This document shows positions 35,991-47,433 of a stretch of 64,000 bases of DNA, one piece after another (positions within the stretch are counted from its first letter, which is position 1; the number at the start of each line of letters is the position of its first letter). The notes beneath the pieces were generated by a model, which saw only the letters and a list, made by a program, of their open reading frames with translations, was not told the origin of the DNA and ran no database searches. Both the position numbers and the translations under genes were made by a program. Origin of the DNA: Ulva prolifera (taxonomy: Eukaryota; Chlorophyta; Ulvophyceae; Ulvales; Ulvaceae); the NCBI GenBank assembly GCA_023078555.1, contig CM041201.1:2053713-2117712 (forward strand), in the 5' to 3' direction.

Positions 35991-36626
35991 GCCAGCGTAG
36001 CACTGCCTGGCACTGTACCTGAGCACGTTAGTTTAATCAGGCAAACGCTACAGGTCAACGTCGGATTTCGACTCAGTAACTCTATTCGTTATCTCGTGCA
36101 AGCTTGACCTTTTGGATCCCAATAGCATCAAGAACACCAAGGCCCTCGCCATGTTCTTTCAAGCTGATTGGAGCGCACTACCAGAGAGAATTGGCGCTGG
36201 CATCAGCCGATGGTCGATCTAGCTCACATGATGTGTGCTGCTGGCGGTATGTCGTGTGACCGTGGTGTAGGTGACAGCACGGCTGGCTTGTGTACTGCAA
36301 CACCCGAAGCACAATCCGTTTGCTGTAACAGATCAATGGCATTGTTGCAACAACAAACAGAACCCCAACATGTTCTTATTATCTTTTGCAGTTGTGAGGC
36401 TAGTCAGCAACCCAATCCTATGGCCAAACCTAATGACCTGATTCTGTAACAAGCAAGGTTTCCAGATACATTCCGTTCACTTCCGTGAAGGAGGTTTCGA
36501 AGAATTTACATGTGCCTTACAAAGGGTATATCTATTCTTGCCTCGACACATTCGGTCAACACGGTGCGACACGATGTTGTCCGGTCGTGGATACTCACCT
36601 GTCTACAATATTTGGATGAATACGAT

Positions 36627-37829
36627 CTACACGGACTTGAAGAGGTCTCCACATTTCAGCAAGTATTTGATGCCGCGTAATCGTGCAATTGGGAATGTGG
36701 CGGTACTACAAAAGGCACCGATAATGATATTTGGAGGTGCAGAGAAGCCATGCCAGATTGATCTGACACTTTTTTGCTGCTGTAATGCATCTAGCCTCTT
36801 AGCAAACACTGTTGCATGGCGCGTTTGCACTGCATGCTTGGCTTCAACAACAAGCCATGTCACATGATCATGAGTCTCTTTGACCACGAGAGCGTCTGGG
36901 TTGAAGAGTTTGCTACGCCCCTCAGACAATAACCGGAACTTGGGCTCCAAATAATATCTTCCGTTTACGAGGCCCTTCAGGTGCATATCGCTGGTGGTCA
37001 AGTCACCCTGGACCAGGCTTTCGGCAACATGTATGGCCTGCATGCGGCTTTCTGTTTGCGCAAAGCCTTCGAACGATGTCTTGAGCGCAGCTCGATGAAT
37101 GAGAGCGCCTGTGTGCAGATCGTCAAATGATGACACTTCGTACAGAGTGCTACCGTCCTCGTCCACGCACAGCACCCTCTGGTTGTCGATCCACCTGTCA
37201 AACCGGTCTCGTGTCAGCCTCAAGGATGCAGCTTCCTGTAGGTCTTCACCCCAAATGCGGACTTGTATCTCATCGGTGCCTGCATCGAGTTCTATGATAC
37301 AATCTCACGAGTCCCATATCAAAGCAGCTGAAAACCCGATGCTGCAGCAGGCGCTGTAAAGCACCGTAGTAGGGATCTTGATCGATGCTTAAACAATTTG
37401 TATAATGCGAACGAGACAAACACGCTACGCCGACCATGCCAAAACGCCCTTGACCAGCACGTTGCCGCCCTTGCAACGAGACGCATCAGTAGCACAGATA
37501 GGATGCATTGCTTGACAATTTATTTTCGTCAAGAACACTCAAGATGCCTGGCTGTTACACTGCTGTAGCAACACAAACCGTCTGTCATCTACAGATAGCT
37601 TTAGCTGCAAATTTTGATGAACAGATGACCCACCTGCGGCTGCTTCAGGATGACAGTGCTTATGAAGCAGGCCTCCCGGACCAGGCCCCAGCGCAGTCTT
37701 CAGCTCCTCCCTCGTCGCAGCTCTCACCATAGCTGGGCTGGTGTACGTCTTTTCGTGCAACTCCTCCGCCGTGCCTGCTGGCAGGTCACCAAACTCATTG
37801 ATAAACGCCTTCAGCTCTGATGAAGCCAT
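36627..37829 (-). CDS. SAM-like header + second type of PD-(D/E)XK nuclease, locus C
   Basis: Two exons, 37829-37634 and 37279-36627, joined in phase 1; 282 residues, open throughout. The header is nearly identical to that of locus B. The second exon is unrelated to locus B outside the motif. It has Pro193-Asp194 in FNPDALVV, then WLVVEAKHAV with Glu211-x-Lys213, a textbook PD-(D/E)XK spacing, then helices with FAKRLDALQQQ. The upstream part of this exon (RVLCVDEDGSTLYEVSSF) suggests an added N-terminal subdomain. Metal-dependent nuclease activity is inferred from the motif. The header and 2 kb of 5' flank come from the same duplication as locus B, so both genes probably have the same promoter. 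Confidence 0.6.
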
Positions 37830-39813
37830 GATGAACTGCACACAAACTTTGCAGCAATTTAGATATGGCGATGCCGTCGGGCATCAGAAGTACAACCTAC
37901 TCCTCAACGCACTTGTACATGCACCAGCAGAGCACCAGATCACTGCATCGTCAGTATAGACACGTCCGCATTATGTTGGAGATGTCTTGCTGTAAGGCCG
38001 TGTTCAGTGGAGCGTGACCGCCAAACAGAAAAAATACTTAATTAAATAAGCACGACCGAGGCATGAAAATTTCTCAGACACATGTTGTAAGCATTGATGC
38101 ATTGGTCGTTAGTATTGTTTCGATGTTACCTGGAGGTTTTTTTTCGATCCGTGCACGGCCGTGATGTGACCTGTCAATGTGAACGACCGGGCATGTGCCT
38201 CACCGGTGCTGGCTGGGCACCCGGGAGACCCCAAATAACGAGAAACATGACTAGTCATGTCTTCCGGTTTTAGTGTCTCCCAGCAGACACTAAAACATAT
38301 GCATGATGGGCCGGCCCGGCAGGCGCGAGCAGTCGCTCTGGGCAGGTCTGGTTCGTCCACCACTGACCATACAGCTGCTGCCTCCAGAACTGTTCAAACA
38401 TCGAATATGCCATTGTGATTGCTATTGATGCTTGATATGGTGCTGGCAGCGATATTGATGCAACCATGCAAGTGACTGTGCACGTAGGCGTCAGGACTGT
38501 CGCTCCATAAAGTCGCTGCCGCGCGTCATTACGATCGTGCATCATTAAAACATATCATGCTCTGCTCACCTGCCACGTGGCGCGAAGTGTGTGTTTTATA
38601 TTCAGAGCTCGACCTTCCCGTTCGCCCGTGCGCCCGTTTTGCCTCCTCCTGTTATCCGGACGAGCAAGCTTTCGACAGGTATAAGCCCCAAAGTTTGTAT
38701 GTCACATCCTGAGTGCGATGCTTTAGCCCATGGATGCCGTTGTTTACATGAGTGGGTCATGCGATGCCAGCCCAGTGCAAAACACTGCGAACGCAGCTGC
38801 ATCTGAATTGCCTTCGTTGGAGCAGTTGCAACAGGTTCGTTGTAGTGTTATAGTCATGTATGATACCACTTGCTGCACTTGTGGTGGGACCACCAAGGCT
38901 GTGAATGCTTCAGCGATGTCACTGCGAGCTGCCGTCCTTCTCCTGGTTGTAGAATGCACCTCATTGTCGAGGAGACGTCGTTGACTTGTTGCAACTGGAG
39001 TGATTGACATGTATGATGAAGAACTCTGCAAAATTCACTTGCCCACAGCAGCTGAGACACATTTTAATTCCCGCAACAGAAACGCAAGAGCAACTTGTTG
39101 AGTAGCTCTCGAATGGAATAAATGTCGGAGCTGCTACCCTTTCATTTGACCAGTAAGCATTGGTGCCAGGTGATGCAACCTGAGCGAGCCCAGAATCATG
39201 TACCGCCTGTGAACGTGTTCTTGTTTCCATGTCGTGAAGCCCAAGCATGTCTACACATGACAGGCACCACCAGTACCAAGTCTCAGCATCAGGTGCTGCA
39301 TGCTGAGTGCATGGTGATAGGCTATGTCTCGGCTGGCACGCAGAACGGCACATCTCTGCGGCATTCACACAGCATACCTGAGCTGACCCCTCTGGCACTT
39401 GAGACCAGACAGCTCTACTTGTCAAGTATGCCGATGCACATATGACAGGCACCATCAGTACCAAGTCTCAGCATCAGGTGCTGCACACTGAGTGCATGGT
39501 GTTAGGCTATGTCTCGGCTGGCACACCGAATCACAGCTCTGTGGCATTCGCACAGCCACAGAGCACAACTCCATGACATTGCAGAGGTCATTCTTCCTGT
39601 GCCTTTGCCTATATAGTAGAATCCTACCTAGACATAACAGGCCCGTCGCACATGCACCGCTGCTGACTGCAGTCATGTTGCCGAGGCATGTTCTCACTCT
39701 GCAATGATGATTTAGTGGTGATCAGATTCCAAATCTTGTATGGGTGGATGCTGTGTGAGCCTTCGTGTATGTGCAGTGAAGCAGAAAGCTAGATATTTCA
39801 GTGATACCACTGC
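37641..39813. repeat. 2.17-kb duplication, copy 2
   Basis: Direct repeat of 32235-34408, containing the locus-C header exon and its 5' flank. It is followed after about 30 bp by SINE copy 2. Confidence 0.95.
38268..38295. repeat. New inverted repeat created inside duplication copy 2
   Basis: TTTTAGTGTCT (38268-38278) is the exact reverse complement of AGACACTAAAA (38285-38295). Copy 1 has different sequence at the left arm (GGTCTCCCGGGTACC) but the same right arm, so the left arm here looks templated from the right arm. Confidence 0.85.
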
Positions 39814-39844
39814 GACGCTTGATGTGGGGCAGTTGAAAACGGTG

Positions 39845-40107
39845 TGTAAAGTAAAGTAAATCTGAATTTACTGGGCCGTATCCTATTGGACATTAAACGA
39901 GTTAACGGGACCACATATGCCAAAGGGGTAAACCACCTGGAAACCCCCCTCAGACGACCGCACGCAACTCACAGGGCCTCCTCCTGTGCTGAGAGAGGTA
40001 GTCACGGATGGCTGTTTTGACTCCCCAAACCGCACACAGAATCGAACCCACGACCTCATGAAACGGAGGGGGTAGCTTTTAATCCGTCCTCAACCCATTG
40101 GACCCAA
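39845..40107 (-). mobile_element. tRNA-derived SINE, copy 2
   Basis: Reverse-orientation relative of 3609-3890. The B box on the minus strand lies within 40038-40049. The TTTAC-type tail is at the 39845 end and the head at about 40107. The two copies share the tRNA-like head, body and tail with scattered substitutions and small indels. Confidence 0.75.
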
Positions 40108-40268
40108 AATGCATGTCGATGATGTGTTCACCAGACCGCAGACATAGCTCACCACTCTGCACCGCAGCATAGCGGCATCTTCAAGCCGACACTGACATAC
40201 ACCATGCCGCTCATCCGTTCTGGTCCTGTGGAGCCACCCACCCATACTCATGCTTGCCTGTGCTGGTT

Positions 40269-40398
40269 GGGATCAAACCCCACACCGCTCCTGGTGGCAC
40301 CACTGGGGCCACAGTCGGCCTCGCAGTCTTCTGTGGCTTCCGTGCTGCCCTCCTGCAGGAGAGGTATCTGTCAGGCTACACCACCGCTGACCACGACG
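40269..40398 (+). other. Exon-like segment, possible membrane protein fragment
   Basis: An open stretch reads GGTTGATVGLAVFCGFRAAL and on to a GTGCAT donor at 40399. It looks like one exon of a small membrane protein, but I found no start, partner exon or stop, so it may be a gene fragment left at the edge of the duplicated island. Confidence 0.25.
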
Positions 40399-40791
40399 GT
40401 GCATACTGCTTACTGCTTCCCTTTCACACATCCGTCCGTGGAGTGACAGAAAGCACATTGCGCAGTTCCGATGTAGACATGCAGCACTATCACCACACAA
40501 CTATCCAGCAAAAGAAAACGTAACTCATGACACGGACAAGAAAGTACGCCACACGGTGTGACTTCGCCGGGGCAGATGACAAACAACTTTCCTGAACCGT
40601 TTTGTCCAGTTTTTGAGCCTCAGCCAACCAACGCCATCACAAGCACGCATGGACATGGCTGTCGCCCACCACTGGAGGACCCCTTACTGTTGCTGGCCTG
40701 TGGCTTTGCAGATTTGTCTGCAACGGGTATCGTCCAGTATCAGCACCTGGCTGCCAGTGGGGAACCACGGGAAAGGAGTGAAGGTGCGCAC

Positions 40792-40930
40792 CCGCCACGT
40801 CCTCGGAGCGTGCTGAGCTCTGCGTCCAGCTGCTCCTGCAGCACCTCGATACGATCGACAGCAGACACCACCGCCGGCGCCGCTGCACCGCCGCCTGCAG
40901 CTCCGCTGCCTGTCTCCTCCACTGCATCAA
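40792..40930 (-). other. Exon-like segment with coiled-coil
   Basis: Between acceptor GGTTTGCAG and a GTGCGC donor typical of this genome, the minus strand encodes a Gly/Ala-rich stretch and then VDRIEVLQEQLDAELSTLRG, a short coiled coil. It lies beyond the EML stop codon, so it belongs to another, unresolved gene. The remaining spacer at 40.1-41.78 kb shows nothing else I can support. Confidence 0.35.
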
Positions 40931-41780
40931 CTGCAAACCACTAGTGAAGCTCAGCATTTCCAGGTTGGCTTGAGGGACGATTGACATGCTGCTTGCCCTG
41001 TGCTTCTTGGTGTGGCAGTGGGCTGCAATGTAGATCTCCTTCCATGCAGAACAAGGCTTGCCTGTGTCCATGAGTTCCAGGCAAAGCTGTCTGACTCAGA
41101 TCAGAGCCTTCACAGGTGGCTGTGTTCAGCTGCACACCCCGTCGCCAACAATTGTAGGCAACAGGCCCGACACACGAAACACAGATCAGCATGTGGCCAC
41201 CATAAGGAGCCACATCCGGCCTGTGCTATTCAGCTACATCCATACGGCCATTGACACCTTCAAACATGAAAATGTACAGCGCACCCACCAACGCTGTCAT
41301 GCTACCTCCCATTGGCGTCACAAATCTAATGAACGGTGGTCCGCCATTCGATTGCCGGGGACGACGTAAGTTGTTGGAGCTGTTATGACCCCAGCCAATT
41401 GTTTAGTGTACTACCTGAGCCGCTAGCCCTGTGATACCACACAAGCCGCCATGATCAGCACTGGGAATCTGCCCGGCCTTGCTGGGCCTCCGGATGGGAG
41501 GCAAGGCCAAAGCCAACATGGCTGCCTATCCTCCCGGGTGAGGCTAGGCTGAAAGATGGCAGCCGAGTGCCTGCCCACTTCGGTATTGGACATTGCATTC
41601 CAATGTATGGCACCAGTTCCATGGCCATATCGAGTCACAAAGTGCCTGAGCCTAGCATGACAGGCACATTCCACCTCGCCTCGCCTGGCTTCGTGTTGCA
41701 TTGTCGGTGTCAGCACCGTCCAAAATCTCAGTTTGCTCTGTGCGGTATGCATGTGTCCCATGCATGTATCAAGTACATCC

Positions 41781-44700
41781 TCACGTGCCAAGTCTGAAAG
41801 ACGCACCAGTCGTCGCCCGGCCAAGGTCCCTCGATAAAGAAGCAGCGGCCGCAAACCCCCCGCTCTGCCGCACCACTCGCCACTGCACCACGCACGCATC
41901 GTTCCCGCCGCCGCTTACCAGCCGGCGCGAGTCCTGCAGGAAGCGCACGGCCATGACGTGCGACGCGTGCGCGCGGTACCGCCGCAGCGCTGCGTCCCGC
42001 ATGACGCATGGGTACCGTGCGAGCCGCACCGCGCCGCCGTCGTCCGCGGCGGCTACAAGCGCTGCGCCGGGGTCCCGGTCGACGGCGTTGATGTCCGAGC
42101 GGTCGTCGCCGGCCCGCCAGACGGCCATCACGGGGAAGCCCGCCTTGGCCGTCCACGTCGCCCAGGCCTGGTCGCGCTGGCACCGCGCAGAGCGGCCTCC
42201 GTGCGGCATGTCCCACAGAAGCACCTGCACAGCTGCCTAGGCTGGTGAGTACTCATGTGAGTACATATGCATGCATGCTACCAATTCGGAGCCGGATCAT
42301 CGCGTTTGCTCATGAATCACCACATCCGTCCTGTACATTTCATGAGATTCTTAGGCTACGGCTTATGCCCGAGTGACGATCCAAAGCACCGGGGTGAAAC
42401 CCCGGCTAGCTATGGCCCAATCCGCACATTCATGTACCCAGGTGGCAGCGTTTGCTCATCCCCTGATGCAGCGCCGATTTACTGTCTCGCGATATCCGGT
42501 GCCGTGTCAGGTACAGCTGGCATACGGCTGTGGTGCAAGGCGGGGCGTGCCTCGCACGCGGCGCATACGCTCCGCAGCACACGCCCGTCGGCACTGAAGT
42601 CCAGATGCGCGACCGCCGCGGCGTGGCCGCGGCAGCGAGCGTACACGCGGTACCCCTGCGCGGGCGCCAGCAGCGCGATCGCGCAGTCGCTGCCCGCCGC
42701 CGCGAGCACCGGCGCTGCCGCGCCGGCCGGCGCGAACTTGAGGTCCGTCACGCGGCCCCCACACGTCGCGACTCTGTGCAGCAGCCGCCGCCCCTGACTG
42801 TACACCTCCACCCGGCCGTTGCCGTGGCCTAGCACGAGGTGGGCACCGCACGGCGAGAACTGCACGGCGGTGATCGGGCCGGCCGTGGTGGTGATCGGCG
42901 CGTGGCCAAGGGGCGCACGCGCGCCGGCGTGCCACACAAACGCCTCCCCCGACGCGCCGCCGGACGCGTAAACGTGCGGCTTCGTAGGGTGCGCTGCGCA
43001 CGCGGTGACGGCGCTGGTGTGGCTGCAGAGGATCCGGCGCCATGGGTGTGGGGCTATGGGCGGGGAGGCTGGAAACGCGTCGAGCGTGGCTGAGGGGTAC
43101 CAGAGCTCGCCTATGGGCTCGTCCCACTTAGCCTCCTGCATAGGGTAGATTCTGAAGTCCACGTAGGAGTTTGGGGCAACAATTGCTGGACATGGAATAT
43201 GCTCGCTGCACTGCACTCACCGCTGACGATGGACAGTTCTGCAGGTACATGGTAGCGCGGTACAGATGCATCTGAGTGCGATGTGCAGAATCGAGGCGGC
43301 ACGACCACCCGGTCAATTTCGAGCTGCACGTGCTACCTCTCTCATTCACATGCATCCTATACTGACGTCGACGCGAGTGCGTTATCAGTAGCCCAGCAGG
43401 CTACTGATAGGTGTAGCCATGATCACAACAGCAGCGCCGCCAAGCCAGAAGCGTTTATCGGGGCACACGCTGCATGCCAGGCTCCGCAAACGCCAGCCGG
43501 AAACACAGGACGTGAGCACGTACACGATTTCGGAAGCTCATGGGGTCGCCGTATCCCCGAGGCGCACCGATGTGTCAGCCGAGGGGAACTCGTCAAGACG
43601 GCAGGCCCACAGAGACCCATCGTACGTGCCCACTGCAAGCCGCAGGCCGCGGCCGGCAGCAGCAACGTCGAACGCGCGCACCGGGCTGCGTGCGGCGGCC
43701 CTCGGCAGCCGGGGCACCCACACCGACGCCACTCGTCTCACCCCGGCACATCCTGCATATGCATGCCCGGCATGCCTGCGCATCCCGGCCTTTTGCAGCC
43801 GTGCCGAGCGCTGTCTTGTGGCCGAATCGGACCCAATCTTGTCCGCCCCGGACAGATTATAATGCGCAGGAACCTTCCAGATGTGGACGGCGCCTTCGTG
43901 TGACGCAACGCCCAGAAACCACATCCCGCTCGCGGGATCGCTATGGCCATTACTGGCACGTGCCGGCGCAGCGCTGCTGCACGACGAGTGGCCAGACCCT
44001 CCAGGCTCGTCCGGGAGATGCCAGCACCGGATGCAGCGCACGCCGCGGGTGCTCGACACGATGCGCCAGGGGTTGCCGTCGCTGTGGAGGCTGATGCATG
44101 GGCCACACAGAGACGGCTGCAGGATGCCCATGGCACGGCGGTGACGCCAGAAGTACACGTGGCCACTGGGGTGCCCGGTAGCCAGGACCCCCAAGCCACT
44201 GACGTCCACCTCCTGGCGAAAAATCCGGCTTACCTGCATCGTAGGGACCTAGTGAGCCTGTTGGTCATGCTTCGAAATCAAATGCAAGCACAGGAACGAA
44301 GCGCGTGGAATGGAGACAAGAAACACCTGGATTGGATCTGCCATCGCGTCGACGCTGCCGTCCACGCAGCACGGGAGAAATGCTGCGCACAGAACATCCT
44401 GTGGCGCCGCACCGGCCCAGGCGCAGTTCTGCGGCCGGAAGAGCTGCCCAGGCCGGCCCGTGTACTCCCACATCTTGGCATGCTTCATGCCGTACGTCAC
44501 AAACCTGCATGTGCTGCGTGCATGCCGCTTTCGTGGTCCTTGAGCTCTGTGACCCAGACTCTGCGTCCTGTGCTAGATGATGTGATTGTGAATGAACTGC
44601 GAACAAACCGCCTCCTCTGCGGGGACAGCAGTACCAGCCGCGCAAAGAGGGATGGGGCCGTGCTCCAGCACGTGCACTCTCGCCGCTAGGTTTTTTGAAC

Positions 44701-47433
44701 ATGTAAACAAACATCGTTCAATGACTGGTACATTTGGATCGTTGATTGCAACGCCTGGTAGCATGCCTCTGCCATGTTCGGGACCGAGCTCTTCTCGTTT
44801 GTTAATAAAATACTAATGAATACACTTTGAGTAGCGTTCACAGAACGCACCGAAACTGGCCGCCCCCGGCATGCATGTCCCAGACGGCGCCGAACACCTG
44901 CGGCGGCACGCCCGCGTACCCCGGCCCGCTGCTCACGAGCCGCCCTGACGCCCAGTCGAAGACGTACACCGTGTTGCGGTTGTCGCCGACGACGGCGGTG
45001 AGCAGCGAGGCGGCGCCGCCGGAGAACGCGAGGGCGTACACGCCGCGGCTGCCCTCCGGAACGTGCAGCCGCGCCACCTCGCGGCACGTCTCCACACTCC
45101 ACACCGCCGCGAATGCCTGCCCTGCCACCGGGTCCACCTGCATACAGATTATGATAGCCTTGACCATTTCAGACAACAGATCGCCGATGCCATGACCGGC
45201 TGGCAGAGCAAGCCTGACAAGCAGCCGGGAGCTGCGCTTGGTGGCCCCAATCAGCTCCAGGAGATGTGACACGGAAACCACACGCAAAAACGAACAGACT
45301 TCTTATCAACAGGAACACAGAATGCTTCTGTAAGGAATGGTGTATGATCGGGATCCGTTGGCAAACGACGGTCTGAAAATGCTGTGAGGCAGTCACTGAA
45401 GTGAGCGGTGCACAGGCGCATGCGAGGTTGGATGACGGGGCACGGGCTCATGCGCGGCAGCAACCTGGAACTGTGGCATGCTCATGCTGTAGACCGGCGT
45501 GAGCGTGCCTGAATAAAACCATACCTGACCAGTGGCCGCGACCTCCCCGCCAGGGTGCATGGCGATGCACATCACATCGTCACTGTGGCCCTGGAAGAAA
45601 CTCTGCACCCCAGCCACATGCTCCCACTGCCCCTCCCGGGCAGCCGACCCTGCCGCCGTCTGTGCTGCGGGGGTGCAGCCAGCACGTGCTGCTCGCTCTG
45701 CCGGGTCCACCTCGCCCTCCGCCTGCCCGGCCGTGATCTCTGCATCATGCATTGAACCTCCACAGGCACCTCCACGTGGACTGCTTGCCGGGTTATCTGC
45801 AGCCACGGAGTGCTCTTCGGCTGCAAGTTCATCTTGTGCAGCTGCCGCAACATGCTCGCTGCTGTGGCCTCGCAGCCCACCAGATACAGCATCAACACCG
45901 CCTCGGTGCGAAGGCAGCCACGTGACGGCGGCTGACAGTTCTCCGGCAGCAGATGCGAGCGGCGCCGGAGTTGATGTATCCGACAACCCTGGGTCCACCC
46001 GATGAGCACCTGCTGCCAGCCCAAGTGTCTCAGCACTGCCTGCACTAATGCACTCGCCTTCTCGGCAACCAGGCACAAAGTTGTGCTCACACACGCCACT
46101 TCGAGACTCTGCATCATGCTCGCTGGCACAGCTACCGTCCGGGGTCTCGGACGCCCGCGCCTCGGCCACATCTCGCATCAGCCGTGCAAGCACGGCGTCC
46201 ACCCCCGCGTCCACACTACCGCCTGCAGCTGCATCGCTCCCACCCCGTACACTCGCACCGGGCCCACCGCCGACCCCATGCATGACATGTACGCCGTCTG
46301 CCTCCCGCCCGCTGCGGGCCCCATGCATCGTCCCAGCCCCGCTGCGTCGCTCTGTCCATGAGTCCACATGGGGGGGGAACTCCCCAGCCTGTCCGACTTC
46401 CGCAGCGTCTGTGCCACAGCTCTCATGAGCACCGTGATGCTCACTCAGAGAGGAGGAGGAGGTGCTACCGGCCTCCACTGCACGCGCGGCCGCCGCTACG
46501 ATCCCGTCCACCGCGTCATCTGCAGCCGCAGACACGCCGGACGTCAGCGTGCACATGGAGGACTCGCGCGTGGGCCCAGATGCAGGTCTACCCGCAGCAT
46601 CACCGCCGTCATCTCTGACATCGTCACGCGTAGCCAGTTGTTGCGTCGCCGCGCCTGAGGTTTGACGGACGGCGGCCGCATGCAGGGGTTCTGCTCGTGA
46701 GTTCGTCGCAGGGGCCAGCGATCCAGGGCTGCTGCCACATGGTTCCACGACATGCACCGCCGTTTGCTGTGTCGAGTCCACATTTGCATCTTTGCCTCCT
46801 GCGCCAGCACTCAGCCACAGATCAGATCACGACATGCATTTTTCGGGTGGCTAGAGCATGAAAGGGGTGCTTGGAATTTCTCTCAAATCCCGGCGGGGGG
46901 GGGGGATGTTTTTACGAGGCCCATTTGTAGTGGGTAGGCCCAGCAGCGGCGCCACCGTGCGCATGCCATTGCCCAAAGCTAGCCAAGACATACCTGTGCG
47001 CAGCTGTACAGCAGGAGGCTCAGGCAGCTGCGTAGAGATGCCGAGGCAAGCGGCGTAGTGCACGACGCGGCGGCCGCCGCACGCAAAGTGCACGTTCGGC
47101 GCCGCGTTGCGGACGCTCTCGTAGCCATGCACATGCTCGAGCTCGAGCTCCGCCGGCACGTCTGCAGCTGCCGCGGCCGCCGCGGCCCAGTCGAAGCCGG
47201 TCGGGGGCAGGAGCGCCTCGCGGCTTGGGGGTGCAAGGATGCGGCGGCCCCGCGCCTGTTCGGGGTGGCTGGGGGGACCCCTGCACAGCTGAAGTGGGTG
47301 CGTCATCCACCTGGCGCACAGATCGTGGAGCATGCACCTACTTCGTTTGTTCTGGGACTCTGTGCAACGAGTAAAGCAGGTGAGCGTCAGCAAATGTTTC
47401 GGTGCTGTTCGTGGTTGATGGTGGTGCAGCCAT
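41781..47433 (-). CDS. EMAP-like (EML) HELP/WD40 microtubule-associated protein
   Basis: Exons: 47433-47342, 47280-46994, 46798-45525, 45137-44851, 44504-44327, 44233-43568, 43323-43221, about 43135-42551, 42224-41781; about 1300 residues. The HELP motif is in exon 2 (LELEHVHGYESVR, then NVHFACGGRRVVHYAA). VQSFFQGHSDDVMCIAMHP begins the WD40 blades. FVTYGMKHAKMWEY, AVAHLDFSADG, then WATWTAKAGFPVMAVW and GHASHV-type blades are diagnostic of EML proteins, which bind tubulin through tandem beta-propellers. Between HELP and the first blade, exon 3 inserts about 390 Ala/Ser/Gly/Glu-rich residues. An open frame continues in phase upstream to 48285 and could extend the N-terminus. The exon 7/8 junction near 43.2 kb is unresolved. 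Intron 8 is GC-AG. Confidence 0.85.
42225..42550 (-). other. GC-AG intron in the EML gene
   Basis: The exon ends TGCGAG followed by GCACGC; the acceptor is CTGTGCAG. The join CE-VLLWDMP in phase 0 restores the conserved EML segment. It is almost the same donor as in the channel gene (GAG/GCACGA). Confidence 0.75.

Noticed and set aside
43186..43220. 35-bp intron joining EML exons 7 and 8
   Set aside because: Phase fits, but 35 bp is too short for an ordinary spliceosomal intron; the junction is left unresolved.
43568..43874. Intron in EML between HIWK (GTTCCT donor) and an acceptor near 43744
   Set aside because: The frame is open across the whole interval, and removing it would break phase with the next exon.
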